A stretch of DNA of 64,000 bases, from positions 16,182,001-16,246,000 of the forward strand of contig CM059622.1 of the NCBI GenBank assembly GCA_030435675.1, given 5' to 3'. The notes below the pieces were generated by a model. The model was not told the origin of the DNA. It did not search any database and saw only the letters and a program-made list of their open reading frames with translations. This document shows, piece by piece, positions 13,101-25,537 of this stretch. A program made the translations under genes and the position numbers. Source of the DNA: Steinernema hermaphroditum (lineage: Eukaryota; Nematoda; Chromadorea; Rhabditida; Steinernematidae). Position 1 is the stretch's first letter, and each line of letters starts with the position of its first letter.

Positions 13101-16100
13101 AAGAGAATTCGTTAGAATGTCGTCCAAATTGTGCACGGTTCACTAGAAGTTCTACTGATTGCTGCAGCCATTTTGAAAATGAAAATTTATTATGCATGCA
13201 CTGACATTTAGTGTTTGGTGAGCAGTGCTGTGAATTATGTATAGGGAGACCTTTTAGAGAAGGTGCTTAGGTCGGGCTCAGTCGAAAGGCTGCCATTAAG
13301 ACTGTGTCATCAGGTTGAGAACGTTTATAATTTTGGACAATGACAGGTTTGCTAAGAAGAGGTTGCTAATGGATAGTTTGGTTTTTGGCGTTCTAACAGA
13401 CATGGTTGCTTTCGGAGCCAATGCACAAAGTACGACTAGAGGTGAGTGATGTACAATAGCCCGTGATCACAAATCGTGCATTTTTTTAAGTGATTAGAAA
13501 CACTAAAAACCATTCTTTTTGGAGCACAGACGAACGAAAATAGTCAAAAAATAAGAGATGGGTTTAAAATATTAAAAAATCTGAGCGAAGCTTATTATAA
13601 AGAAAAAAACCAAAGAAATTTGCAAAAATATGAGCCTACTTTGGGACCCAGGTTTCTCTGGGCTTGGCGGCTCCACGTTAGAGTTTGATATATCTTAGGA
13701 CTTTAGAGGATAGCGGACTTTCAGCGTCATACTGTTCAATTGCTCGAATCATCTAAAAGAGGGTTTGATATATGATTTGCATCCAAATCTTCACAGACCT
13801 CAAGTCCTGGACACTGGATGACACTTTATATTCACGTCTGGAGACCTCTATCGAGTGGAAATTTTAAACAATTGAGGATTCTGCAAATTGGCTTATCGAC
13901 CGATCATTTCGGGACATACAAGTCAATTCTCCGCTGTTCAGTGGTGTGATGGGGTGAGGGAGTTGACGTAGAGTTGAGCTTCTCTGAGGGTCCTGCCACG
14001 TTGGTCATCAAGTGAGCAGACAGAGGCGACAGTGCTTCTATGAGCTCGATTGGCAAGTGGAATCAACATTTAAGAACCGATTGTGTGTTGATTCGTCTTT
14101 TGCAGACTGAGAACTGTGTTTCATTTTGGGTCACAGAACTGGCATATGCGATACAGCTACATTGAAAAATGTTTCGTTTCTTGAATTCCATCTTGACCCG
14201 ATTTAAGGAAACTATTTCATCTAAAAGGAGCTTTTCTGCCTTGCAATACATATTATCTATTTTTTGCATTCACCTGATGATGAGAAACATTTACTGGTGG
14301 TCGAGTGACATACTGTAACACCCTGTAAAGTCGCACAAGTTCCGCAACACAACAAAATGAGCAAAACCACCACTTCTTCATCGCTGATTCCGGCCCACAC
14401 TCACTCCAATGATCTCTTCAGCCTGTCCACGGAAGTGCGGTCACAGAAGCCTACTTTCTGAACAGTGCATGATGGTTGATAGGAATGTGTCATTTCCTAA
14501 AGGCCATGCTACTGATAACTAGGCTGACTCAATTTCCAGCGAATGTTTGCTCACCTTATGGTTAGAGAAAGGTCGTATATCAACGATACTTTTTCGACTT
14601 TTGGATTTCTAAGCTTGAAAGTGCGTGTGTTGTGGAAAACCACCATCTACGTATAGATAGTTTTTTTGTGTTATGCCAATTTTTTGAACTCATCTTACTG
14701 GGAGTTGATCTGTTTCGCGTTCTAAGAATTAAAACGAAGCCACTTGGGACATTCGGACAGCAGCACCCAGACGAACGATGAACGTGCAGCACGAGGAGAC
14801 CTTTCAACAACCTGCTCACATCATCCTTTTCAACTACACTCCTTGTTTTTGATATTTTTTCTCAGTGCACCTGTCATTAGTGACAACAGCACGTAGGCCG
14901 AAGTCTTTTGTCCGTGGCGGTTTTGAATGGTGATGTTGGAAAAATAAAACAAAAACATCAGAGTGTAACACGCCTACGGTTACATGAATGTTTCATGGGT
15001 GCATCGTTGCATATGGAGGAGAACAAGAGATGAGTTTCCAGGAAAAGCAATGTTTCATCCATTCAGAGCCATGATGGCTAGACATACAGTACCTCATAAA
15101 TTCAAGAAGGATCCGCAACTCCTGATCTCGGAAGTGAATCCCCTGACTCATAAACGTCCCAAATCATGGAATCTATCAAATCCGAGTCAGATTACGGTTT
15201 ATGTTTTATAGGCTAAGGATAAGAGACGTAGATAATTGTGGATAATCCAACACTCTTTACCTTAAACATGCTTACAAGTCGATGATCTTAATCTGCCTAT
15301 AACGTAGACAGGCTTATCCATGGCCGCTTCCTTATCCACATCCGCATTTTGGAATATTCAATCCAAAGGGCTCTTAATGCAGACGGTAAACCAACTCGGT
15401 AAAGTATAATCTCAATTCAGAACGAACATATCCAGACGGGACACCAGACTATAGTGGATGGGGTGGGATGGGTTTAACGAAGGTTTAACGGATATAAAAA
15501 TGATACTGTAGAGGCACCAAACATGGTAGTTATAATTTGTGAAATCTACGCCTTTTAATCTGGTAAGGGAATGTTCCAAAGTGTCCCTTAACTGGATTCT
15601 TGTGCAGCCAACGGTAACGAAGAGGACACAGATATTCGTAGTAACATGGTGAGTGATATGGTGATATCTGTGTCACTGCAATTAATCTACGGCGGGAATC
15701 TGCAGAACTGTCCCGCCTCAGGTCGAGCTGAAAAATGGCACACAAGAAGGCATTCATTACCGAATGACCCCAAAAGCTCATTCGCTTATATGCACATCTG
15801 ACCATGTAAGCACCCTTCGATTACGTGACAACACCGCCAAAAAAGACCACCAATTTCCTTACACGAAGCTGTTTAGACAAACAGTCTAGACATGTCAGGA
15901 CAATGCCGGGATCTGCCAAAACCATCACGACAGTAGCTCGCCTCAACCTCAGCTGTGAAGACCTGAACACATGCATCTTACATTGTAGCTTGATGTAAGG
16001 AAATTGGCAGTCATTTTGTGGCGGTCTTCAAAATGGTGGTCTTTTTTGGCGGTTTTGTCGCCACACCCTCCCTCCAAAACAAACCACTATGGGCAATACT

Positions 16101-16194
16101 TTGAAACCTGCCACGAACATTTTTAATATGGAACTGGTTAAACCTTGTTGGGTCCTTTTATTAATCATTAAAGGACGCGAGAAAGAACCAGAAT
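10139..16194. other. Six kilobases without a convincing gene
   Basis: Only short open frames without domain or splice support are visible. On the minus strand at about 12203-12275 there is a degenerate sequence resembling tRNA-Gly(GCC): its middle still reads CTTGCCTGCCATGCAGG, but the B box is damaged. Otherwise nothing is recognised. Confidence 0.4.
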
Positions 16195-16339
16195 AGGGAT
16201 GGCTCAGAAGTGAGTCGAACCTGGATTCACGAAATGGCAACCAAACCTTACCCAGTTCGACTACACAGAGACACCGGTCGAACTGGGTAGGATTTTGGCC
16301 ACCATTTCACGGAGTTCGACTCTCTTCTGAGCCATCCCT
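16195..16339. mobile_element. Short hairpin made of two facing tRNA-like copies
   Basis: AGGGATGGCTCAGAAG at the left end is mirrored by CTTCTGAGCCATCCCT at the right end. Between them are two tRNA-like blocks in opposite orientation, with A-box GTCGAACTGGGTA and B-box GTTCGACTC. The whole 145-bp unit is a near palindrome with a very short loop. The same A-box/B-box pair appears at 8660, 9570 and 56316, so these form one tRNA-derived repeat family. Confidence 0.8.
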
Positions 16340-17071
16340 GTAGTTGGCGCTTTGTTGACATAGTTGGCCATAGTCGTTTGAACGTAATTTTCGAAACATA
16401 TCCGACAGGCTTTCGGGATTATCGTTCAGTAACGGATGCCTACCTGTGTGCTAATTTTCAGATCGATCTGAGGCAGACACTTCGGAAGGAGCCCTGGGTT
16501 TTTGCGTCTTTATAAGCAAAGTTTGAACATTATCTTTTTAGGAAGACTATAGACCCTCAAATGGTCGCATTCAGATGTGATGACGAGCGACATTTCATGC
16601 ATCATTCATATGTAGACTTATCCAAATCTTAATTCTGATTATGGCGGTTTACCGACGTGGTTGTTTTATGATGAAAACGTCACCTCAATGTACTCTATTT
16701 TCGAGATTTCCCATCTTGTTTGCCTACATTGTCCACATACAATCGAATGCACCTGTTGACATACCCATTACCACCACAGATCCTCTTTGGCGACCCTCAA
16801 GGGCCTCGCGTCGTGCCTGCTCCGTGCGGGCCACCCTCGACGCCCCACCTCGGCCAGGACAACCCCCTCCTGCTGAGTCAGCTCATTTTTTCGACCTGCC
16901 CTCCCCCTAAGCGAAGCGAACGCCCCACGCTCCGCCCACCGCCGCACCAGAGGCGACTCCTTATAAGGGCGCGTCCGTTGGCTTGTTTACCACATTCCTC
17001 AACGTCCTCTTCTTCTTCCAGTAGCCGCGATCTCTCTTATCAAATCACCCCATCCAAAGTCTCATCCCAAA
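16340..17071. other. Upstream region of the small RING gene
   Basis: No separate gene is supported. From about 16780 the sequence becomes C-rich and contains a long proline-rich open frame that runs through the RING start; I take it as 5' flank/UTR. CCTTATAAGGGCG near 16958 could be a TATA-like element. A CT-rich tract ending CTTCTTCCAG near 17020 could serve as a trans-splice (SL) acceptor about 50 bases before the start codon. Confidence 0.4.
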
Positions 17072-17382
17072 ATGGTAAGGAGCTCTTCGATATTTCGGCC
17101 TTCTTATTCTGTTCATTTTAGTTCGGAAAGCTGATGAAAAAGTCCAGCAAAGAGGAGCAGACCTCGCCAACCTGTGAGCACCAACATCTCCCGGAACGCT
17201 CCCTGTCCGTTCGCAAACTCAAGTGTCCCATGTGCTCGGAGTCGCTGTGCAGCCGAACGTTCGTGCAACTGCCCTGCCACCACTACTTCCACATGCACTG
17301 CGTGCCATGGTGGAAGGGCGACTGCTCCTTCTGCCCCATTTGCCAGGAGCCCGTCGACCATGTCGAATGGATCCAGGCCTAG
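17072..17382 (+). CDS. Small RING-H2 finger protein (87 aa)
   Basis: Two-exon model: ATG at 17072-17074, intron 17075-17121 (GTAAGG...TTTTAG), exon 2 at 17122-17382 ending TAG. Exon 1 contributes only the start codon. The product is a short Lys/Ser/Glu-rich leader followed by a RING-H2 domain at residues 36-81: CPMC, then CHHYFHMHC, then CPIC, giving all eight zinc ligands in C3H2C3 order. RING-H2 domains recruit ubiquitin-conjugating E2 enzymes, so this is probably an E3 ligase or part of one; its substrate is unknown. A tryptophan pair follows the HxxC motif (VPWWK), as in many E2-binding RINGs. There is no membrane segment or signal peptide. The upstream internal Met in exon 2 is a less likely start because splicing to the ATG preserves the frame cleanly. 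Confidence 0.82.
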
Positions 17383-20300
17383 GTTGTTCTTTGTTTTCAC
17401 TGTGTACAGACAAATAATATATATTTAAACATCGGTTCGCTTTGGGGCAGCACAGAGTAGTATGGTTTATTTCTTCAACTCAGAAGGCATACAAAAACAG
17501 GTGGCTTCGATGATGGCAATATACGGTATTGCCACAAATCTTAACATCAAAAACATGTGCTACTCATCTGGACATCTATCTTACTCTGCAAAGACCAGCC
17601 CATCTTCAGAGCACAGATTTGGAAATTTCATCGAACATGGGAACACAAAGGACACGAAGGTTGTTTGAGATGAGCACAAACTCTTGAAGAATGGCATAGG
17701 ATACTGGCAGATAACTCCCGATCTCGATATGACCCAAAATTCTGGAGGTCATTCGAGAAGACTCCAAGAGAACCAAAAACCTTCCCGTGTTTACACAAAG
17801 CGCAAACTTCAAAGAACACATGTGCTTCCTGGTGGCAACACCGAAGCCCTTTCCACCACTTGACTACGCTGATTTTTGTGTCTACAGGCCAGCTGTAAGC
17901 ACGTGAAAGGTCAGCGAGTCACGTAAGTCACGTAACTAAAGCACGTAAGTGAGAGGGTCCACCTGTCACTTTTATGAGACGCATATCGATTATGGACGGT
18001 AATGGGCGGGTAAAGAGTAAACCTTCACATGTGAAACGTGTTGACGAAGTTGAAATTCTTTGGATTACTGGATCCGCCTGTAATCAATCACTGTGTACAC
18101 GTTTAGTTGAAATATATTTTACTCGAATTTGCACCCGAATATATCCAGCTTTAAAAAAAAAAGACCAGCTTCAGTATTCTACATTTGGCGTTTACCTCCT
18201 GTCCAGGCATTGCTGCGGGAAGCCGTCAGAACTTCGCCTTACCTGTGTCCTATATTGTCAGCGGTCGATGGCCATCTAGCCGTGAAGGTGGCCACCTTCA
18301 GAAAAATCAGTTGCTCTGTAAGAAGGAGCGTTAGGACGGCAGAGTTCTTCTGATGTACTATGATATAACCGACTCATTTCTAGCAGCATTTTCCCAATGC
18401 TGGGTTCATGCATCCATCCTTCCATAGTACCCTCGTCTGTCTAATGATAGCGTTGTTGGTGGCCTCCACAGTGAAATCAAAGTTGATCATTATTAGGCAT
18501 AAGCTATACACGTGGCCATGTCCCACGTGAGCTTTAACTTCGTTTTTACGTAATCCATTCCGCCCTTCTACAGTCTCCTCCTGGCAATCTCATCGTCATG
18601 ACCTTCGTCGGGGCCCACGTTTCCGATCCAAAAATCATCGCTGGCAACATGCACGTGTCTCACTCTCTTAAATTTCACTTCCACAGGTGGTTCCTGAAAT
18701 ATGACCCATTCCTTGTGTAACGGAACTTTTGGCAAACACTACACTTGTCGGCCACCCACGATGTGCCTGATGCGACCAGGGGCGTTTAGTCTTGCTTACC
18801 GTACCGTGGTTTGGCTGCTACAGCTCATTGCATCAAGGATGAGTCAACGATTTTGTATCACATCTTTCATCATTGAACCTTGCCAATGCTACCTTGGGAG
18901 CAGAACGATTTGACGCGAGACTTTCGAGGATATCAGCGAAGTTGTCCCGCTTGAACTCTACAGATATATAAGGTTGCGGGCAAGCAAAGCGAGCCTTTTT
19001 TGCGCGTGGCCTAACATCCAGGTTCCGGCTTAGGTACATGCCTATGGATTAAGCGAGTCTAAAGGGCGAACCCTGTTGTCTTGGTAGCTTCGCTGATGTT
19101 CTCTCGTGTCAAATCGTTACCCACTCTGTTGCCTTGGACCTTTGTGGCAGTTGACTACAAACACTCCTCAAATGATCGGTCAACCCTGTAAAAACAGGGT
19201 ATTTCCATTGATGTTGTGTCAAGTTCCCAGTTAACCGTTCTTAACTGATCCACCCCCGATACATTTGAAGGCACACGTAGACAATAAGAATCGAAAGAAG
19301 GCACACGTAGACAATAAGAATCGAAAGACACCGACCAGTCCTTTCGCGTCACTATGATATTTCGAAGATCCATGCAAACACATGGAGTCATCTGTCTATA
19401 GAGGCGAAGTTTCAAAAGGAAAGGATTAAGTGTTTTGCCAACGCACGCCGGCGTCATTTCTGCAACGCAAGAAGACCCTGTGCATTGTCTTGTTTTGTTC
19501 GACCCGCATAATCCGCGGGTGCAACATGCCTCAACAGACCATTACTCAACGATCGCCTGTGCGCAACAAAGACACGCACTTAAGTGACTAACATGTATGT
19601 CATCGATGGAACTTTAAGCCTTCAAGATCTAGGAAATCTCAAAGTGCATCCTGGGCGATAAAGACTTCATATAAAATGATTTCCAGCCATTGTGCGACGT
19701 GCGCCAAAGAAAAGTCGTTTGAAAGCGTTTGGGAAGATCGGACGGACGGACGCGCATAATTAAGTTTTGAAGCAAAGCTATTATGCGAACGCATCAAGAC
19801 TGCTCGTCCAAATATCAGTCACTTTCAGGCGACATGATCAAAAAACAAACAAGAATCTGTCAAACTGCATAGATAATATTACGAGTTGGTACTCATGAAT
19901 GGCTGATGGCATTTCATACAGCATAAGGAGGCCAGGTATTACTCCGCAAGAGGGAACTTCAAGCAGACTTTGGAGTTGAGGCTAATGTTCAGCTTTGGCT
20001 GACGGTCTTCTTGGCGAGATAAGGAGTGCCATCTTCACGAACGAAAGACCACAGATAGCTCTATGTAGCAAGGACGAAAAGTGCAACTCGTGTCATGCAG
20101 TCCCAAGAAAGTGAAAAAAGGAAGTCAGTCGCCTTTCGCAGGCAGTTCTTTCCATCGCGTGCCAACGGTTTTTTAGGTTGAAATCTCTGAAATCGAACAA
20201 TTTTTTAAAAGAGCAAGGACAAATTAGGCTTTTCAAATACAAGATCAACTCGAATAAAGTTCAATGTTCCACGGTTCCAGGTTCAAATGCATAACTAGGT

Positions 20301-20992
20301 CTTACAGGCAAAAGTTTTCATAGCCGTTAGAAGTAGATATGTAACAGCTCAGGGGCATAGTCATGTGACGGTAACGGAATTGAATTGTGAATTGAATAGA
20401 GAGTGAATTGAAATTGGACCATGATTTTGATAGAAGAATGCAAAGATGTGAAAAAAGACAAGTTATAGACATCTACCGAATACTGGCCTTTCTTTCGTTA
20501 AAAAGCACAGACGAACCTATGAGAAAATCTCTCTTTTCTTTCCAAACTCAGCGTCTCGATGCACAACGTTTCAGATGATCTAACGGCCTCACCATTTGTT
20601 AACGCTTATCAGACATAGACGTTCAAACTGATATGAAAGGTTTGTCACTGGTGCAACTTCGCCCAAGTCAACCTCGCAGAGGAGGGCATACTTGGAGCAC
20701 ATAGAAAGTGCGCGGCAGTGCCTATCGTTCTTTGCGAAGAAGCCCTGGAAACGTAGCGAGCGCTTCGTTTAGCTCTGGAGTCGAGGTCACCGATCTCTCC
20801 GAAGATCTGTCCTGCCTGGACAGTACATTCCCACTGTCCGTTCACCTTTTCCCCTTTAACCTATCGCGTGCCAAGGTGGAGGAGTGTCCAGTACAGTACA
20901 AATGCACGAATACAACTAAGTTTTTATGCACATATCCAAATACAAATTCCGAAATAAAAGCGCAGAATTGCTCTGTTCGCAACATTCCACCT
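17383..20992. other. Interval without a convincing gene
   Basis: After the RING gene there is an AAATAATATATATTTAA stretch consistent with a 3' end. A 31-bp direct duplication of a segment beginning AAGGCACACGTAGAC lies at about 19264-19327, and a small hairpin (ACCCTGT/ACAGGGT) at about 19184-19201. No coding or RNA gene is recognised. Confidence 0.4.
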
Positions 20993-21584
20993 ATGACAAT
21001 GAAGATCAGCGCCCTCTTGGTTACTGTTATTTGTACATACATCGTCACCGCCGATATAACCTGCTATAACGGAACTAACTTCCACAGGCATATAGAACTC
21101 CCTGGGTGCCCGGAGATCTTCATATCGTGCGATCAAGGTATATCTGGTAGGTTAATGGGAACTGAGATCAAGTTTTTTATTTTCGCTCTTTAGATGAGAA
21201 TTGGGATAAGGGCACCTGCGTAATCGGCGAGACCGAGATCAACTGTACTGCGGTAGGTACCACGAGGAAACTGGGGTGCCAATATGACATTGCACCAAAA
21301 AGGGGGTTTTTTGATTCTTTTCTCGAAAACCATATGGTAATTTGACTTCGGGACAGATGGACGGAAGAGTTGAATCGATCTTCTAACTTGAGATTCTCGA
21401 CTTGAGTATAAAATACCGGTATATCTTTCAGGAAAGCTTCGTCTATGACGATGGGTTTGAAATCAAATGCTGCAAAGGGGCTCTCTGTCCTGGCTATCCG
21501 ACGAGGGAAAGTGGCGCCATGGCACTCAGCACTTTTTCGCCATTCCTTGTTGTTCTTGTGGTGGCAACAATCTTTAGTTGTTAG
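20993..21584 (+). CDS. Ly6/uPAR-like small GPI-anchored protein (118 aa)
   Basis: Three exons: 20993-21137, 21194-21252 and 21432-21584; introns have GT...TTTAG/TTTCAG ends and phases agree. The N-terminus (MTMKISALLVTVICTYIVTA) is a signal peptide. The mature part has the spacing of a three-finger/Ly6-like domain: CY early, three further single cysteines, one in the NCT of exon 2, then a CC pair and LCP. The C-terminus ends in a hydrophobic stretch (FSPFLVVLVVATIF) with no charged tail, as in GPI-anchor signals. Nematodes have many such secreted or GPI-linked proteins; most act at the cell surface, some at synapses. No specific function can be assigned. The second ATG (MKISALL) two codons later is an equally good start. 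Confidence 0.8.
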
Positions 21585-22590
21585 AGTTCATTTCCAACGA
21601 ACTCCACGTTCTTTCTTATCTTGTAAACTGTTTGCTACATTCCTTGTTGTTGTTCTGCTGTCTTGTTACCAACTCTCTAGCGATTCATCCTGTAACTTTG
21701 TGATCTCAGCATTTTTTTCACATATGCGTATTAACTGGACTATTTTGTGATTAAAGTATTATCAGCTTTTTTGACACATGGCTAATTGGATGACTCCAGC
21801 CAATATTTAAAGTCTCAGCCCTACAATGATGACAGCAACGAGAATGGAGGGAGTTGGGACACAGAATCGTCTGTTGGTTACTGTCCCAAGCAGTGATCCC
21901 AACAAGAGCCGTGCGAACCGAGACGCTGAAAAACCGAGACCGAAGTCAAAACAGTGAGGAATTCATAATTGCCACAGAGAACGGCTTTCCTCCTCACATG
22001 TTTACCCCAACTACCATGCTCCCTGAATTGAAATCCAGTAATCCACGTGACTAATTGGATGACTGATACTTCCGAGACCGAGACTGCATGGCTCTGATCC
22101 CAGCAAGTCCGCCGACAATCGCAACATTTGATAACAATAGGCAAAAACCCCTTGCATTACCCCTTTTTGAGTACTCTTCCGAGCACTTTTTGGTATAATA
22201 AGAGCGGCTTCCTTGGCATTTCATTTTGGTTCTCAAAGGTATGCTTGAAGATCCGATGGGTGGCAGTCTCTCCGTTAGCTGAATATGGGAAATATCGTTA
22301 TTTGGAGAAGATGCTGTAGAGAGTGATAGTCGTGATGATCGAGATACGATCGGATGTCCCGAGTTGGGAAATTTTCAACTAGGTACCTTGTGAAAATGAC
22401 ATGATTCGTAAATGTGATCACATTCCGAGAATGGAACCACTCCGATACGGAGCTGTTGTGTCGGCAGCACTCGCATAACATTCTACTTCTACTAAATATC
22501 ATAATTGATGCGGATTATTCCGTCACGGAACGTCTTCACGCCACATCTCGGCCCACGCCTTTGTCTGCCGAACGTTCCTTTCATTCAGCG
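21585..22590. other. Spacer between Ly6-like and protease genes
   Basis: No gene recognised. A short phrase around TAATTGGATGACT recurs near 21785 and 22053, and CCGAGAC-type words repeat near 21915-21950 and 22070-22085, suggesting a decayed local duplication. Confidence 0.35.
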
Positions 22591-23565
22591 ATGCAGGTTC
22601 TTATCGAAGCTCTGCTTCTATTCGGGCTCATGGCTACAGTGTTCACCAAGAATTCCATTGTTGGGCCTGGAAGTCGTGCATCCACACCCGGAGATCATCC
22701 CTATTTCGCCTCCTTAGTAACGGTGTCGACTAATCAGAGTGAGTCAAGAATAGGAATTCTATGTGTATATGTTATACAGAGTTCTGCGGAGCAAGCATCA
22801 TCGGAAGTCGCTGGATCCTCACTGCCGCGCACTGTCTCATGCCTGATGGTAAACTATTTCAAAAGGGACAATTTGAAGTAATGGTTGGGCATCACTCAAA
22901 ACGACAGGATTGGTATGCTGTGAAGAGGATAAAGTTGCGAACCAAGTATAATGACCTCAACGCTGGGAATGATGTCGCTATCCTTGAGGTTCGTTGCTTT
23001 TTTGATATTAGGAAGGTCACCCGCAAGATTCCACTTCAGACCGACAGAAACATCACCTTTAAGGAAAATGTCCAGCCTATTTGTGTCGCTGGATTCGACA
23101 TAGAAGCAGGCGAGCCAGCCCTAACCATGGGATTCGGATACACTAGTGGGTTTTGAGTAGAACATTATCCTGTATCCAAATCTGTTATTCAGTCCCAGGG
23201 ATCGACTCACACTCGAAACGGATGTTGGAAATCGATGGAACGATTCTGGATGCCGAGAAATGCGGCATCACTCATGGGTTCAACAATCGTGAGGGACTCT
23301 GCTTCCTCGCCAATGGTGGAAGCCCTTGTTCCGGCGACTCAGGAGGACCTATAGTAGATAAGTACGGGATCTTCCAGCATGGCCTGCATCATGGAGTATA
23401 CCCAGGATGCAAGATTGGACCACCCTGTATGACATGGTCTCTCTTCCCGCCGTTTACATTCTCTTTTTAGCGTTCGGCCATCGTGTGAGCTCCATGGACA
23501 CATGTTTGTTCATTGCACTGACTACCAGAGGCGAGGTGGAGTGTCGGAAAGAGTATGAATGCTAG
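22591..23565 (+). CDS. Secreted S1 (chymotrypsin-fold) serine protease, 263 aa
   Basis: Five exons: 22591-22738, 22780-22988, 23040-23145, 23193-23426, 23471-23565; all junctions are GT/AG and the frame closes at TAG. A signal peptide (MQVLIEALLLFGLMATVFT) precedes the activation site, where mature enzyme would start IVGPGSR. The catalytic triad is complete: His in LTAAHC, Asp in NDVAILE, Ser in CSGDSGGP. The residue at the base of the S1 pocket (position 189 in chymotrypsin numbering) is Ser, not Asp, so trypsin-like Arg/Lys cleavage is not expected. C191 and C220 are both present. The exon 4/5 junction was chosen because it restores a normal S1 C-terminus (GHRVSS...). The exon 3 acceptor at 23039 is preferred; an unspliced reading is also open. 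A polyadenylation signal AATAAA follows near 23590. Confidence 0.85.
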
Positions 23566-25537
23566 AGCTATGTGACCGCTTCTTGCATATAATAAAGTCC
23601 GTATCCGACATGTTAACTTCCACCTAGGAAGAAAGATGCGCCTGGTTTCGGTGTTTTCTTCTCATTTCATAGCGCTGTTCTGGTTATATTCTGTGATTAT
23701 ACATGGTAGAAGCAGAAGTAATTTGTGAGATCCAAACGGAACCTACATTCTACGGGTTGAAAAGGAGCACATTCACACACACGTCTCTCTACGCCAGCAC
23801 AAGAGAGAGACCCAAGAACCAAAAAGAGACCCAAATGAACCCAAGAAGCAAAGCTTCCGAATATCCGAATTCAACCCTAATTCGGCGAACTCTGTTTCTG
23901 GTTCCCGCTACGACATGCCTGGTTGAACACTGACCATTCTGTGACATTGTTTAGGTATAAGATCAACGTGTTCCAATTCGAATACCTTACCCAACCCACA
24001 TACCCTATATCTCATTAATAATAGGTTAACAGGTTAACGGTATAGGTTAACTGTAGTGTGTTATAATAACCTATATATCATTCTGATTGGCGCCTAATAG
24101 AAGCGAAGGTTTCCTAGCCTTTTCTTGCATGATGAACCCATCTGTAAATGAAACTGAAGGCAACGTTTATTAGTTTGATATGAGTGCACCCTCAATGGGT
24201 CAAAAACACATGGTTTTGTATAGGTTAACTGTAGTGTCTGGACCCAGTGCTTGTTTTCGATAACATTCGAGTGAACTGTGCACTCATTACAAGCTCTATT
24301 CTTCTGTGTCGAGATGATAATAATCATGAAACAATATATGCCAAAACAACACATGTTCGTCTGATTTGTGAAGGACGCCTAACATCTCTATAGTATGTAA
24401 ATGTCATTGATTTTTGTGTAATAAATAAGATGTTCATTGGATCCTTTACGAGCGCTTGTCTAGACGGCCGATTGGTAAATGTCGCCGTGTGACATTCTGT
24501 GAGAATCAACGCAAATGCAGTTTCCCCTTACATTTTTGAGCATCGGAAGTTGGATGACAAGCGCCGGAACGCAGGCGGCCGGAAAAAACTTTGATGCAGC
24601 ATGATTATAGAACGGAAACGTCGTAGTGTCCTTGGATATAGCGTTGATGAAAAAACATTTACCGTTCGTCATTTGATCTAGGACGGATGTCTTCTAAGTG
24701 TCTTCTTCGGGCGGATGCCTTCTTTTGAGCCGTTAGACAGTGTCCTCGCGTCGATTCCTTCGAATCAATCATGGGGAGGACTTTTTAGATTCATGCTCCC
24801 AAACATCCGATTTACACATTCGGTTCTCATCCATTCTAGTACATCCATCTCCGTGTCGGATTTCGGTCCGACAGCCGTGGGACACTATGCAGATTCGCCG
24901 TGGTAAGAGCAGACCTGTTACCTTATGACTATCAAGCACCAAGCGTCGCACCATAGTAATCTTATCGTTACAAGGACCAACGTATCGCTGTCAAACATCT
25001 GACTTTCTTGAACCCAAAAGAAGATCAGTGATCGTCAAGTACATCACACGCGCACTTTCCTATCATCTTACTGATTATCAGCACAGAGCAATATGTGTTC
25101 TAAACTAGTGTAGAAGATTGAAGATTAGCAATCCTCTACTGACTCAAGATTTCAGTATAACATGTAATATCTACGGCATATCTTTTATTTGGGCAGGGCA
25201 CCTTATGGATAGATGATTGGACATGGAATGACGCCTTCATGCGATCAATCGTTAGTTGATATTATGGGTTAATGAGAGGTGATCTCTAGCATGCCTTTTG
25301 AGCACATACTTTCCAACCTCATTCAGCGGTCACAAAAACTTGTGACTTGTTTGTACTGTCTACCTCTGTCAAATGATCGTCGATCGCACTTAAAAAGTGC
25401 ACAATCATAAGATCACACAGAGTAACTTTTAGAATGTTGTTTGAACTGTCTGAACTAACTGATATCGTAGTCACAAGGTGTCTTATCAGTTGGACATAAA
25501 AGAAGGCCACGATCCCGTCTAGATCAGCTCACCAACC
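23566..25537. other. Spacer and promoter region of the second protease
   Basis: No gene is supported. Near 23995-24075 and again near 24220 the words AGGTTAAC/ATAGGTTAACTGTAGTG recur. Just before the next gene, CAGTTGGACATAAAAGAAGG (about 25488-25507) holds a TATA-like box. It is shared almost exactly with the promoter of the paralogous protease on the other strand. Confidence 0.45.

Noticed and set aside
16641..17121. Proline-rich open frames just upstream of the small RING gene
   Set aside because: They reflect the C-rich promoter/5' UTR and run out of frame through the RING start and its intron.
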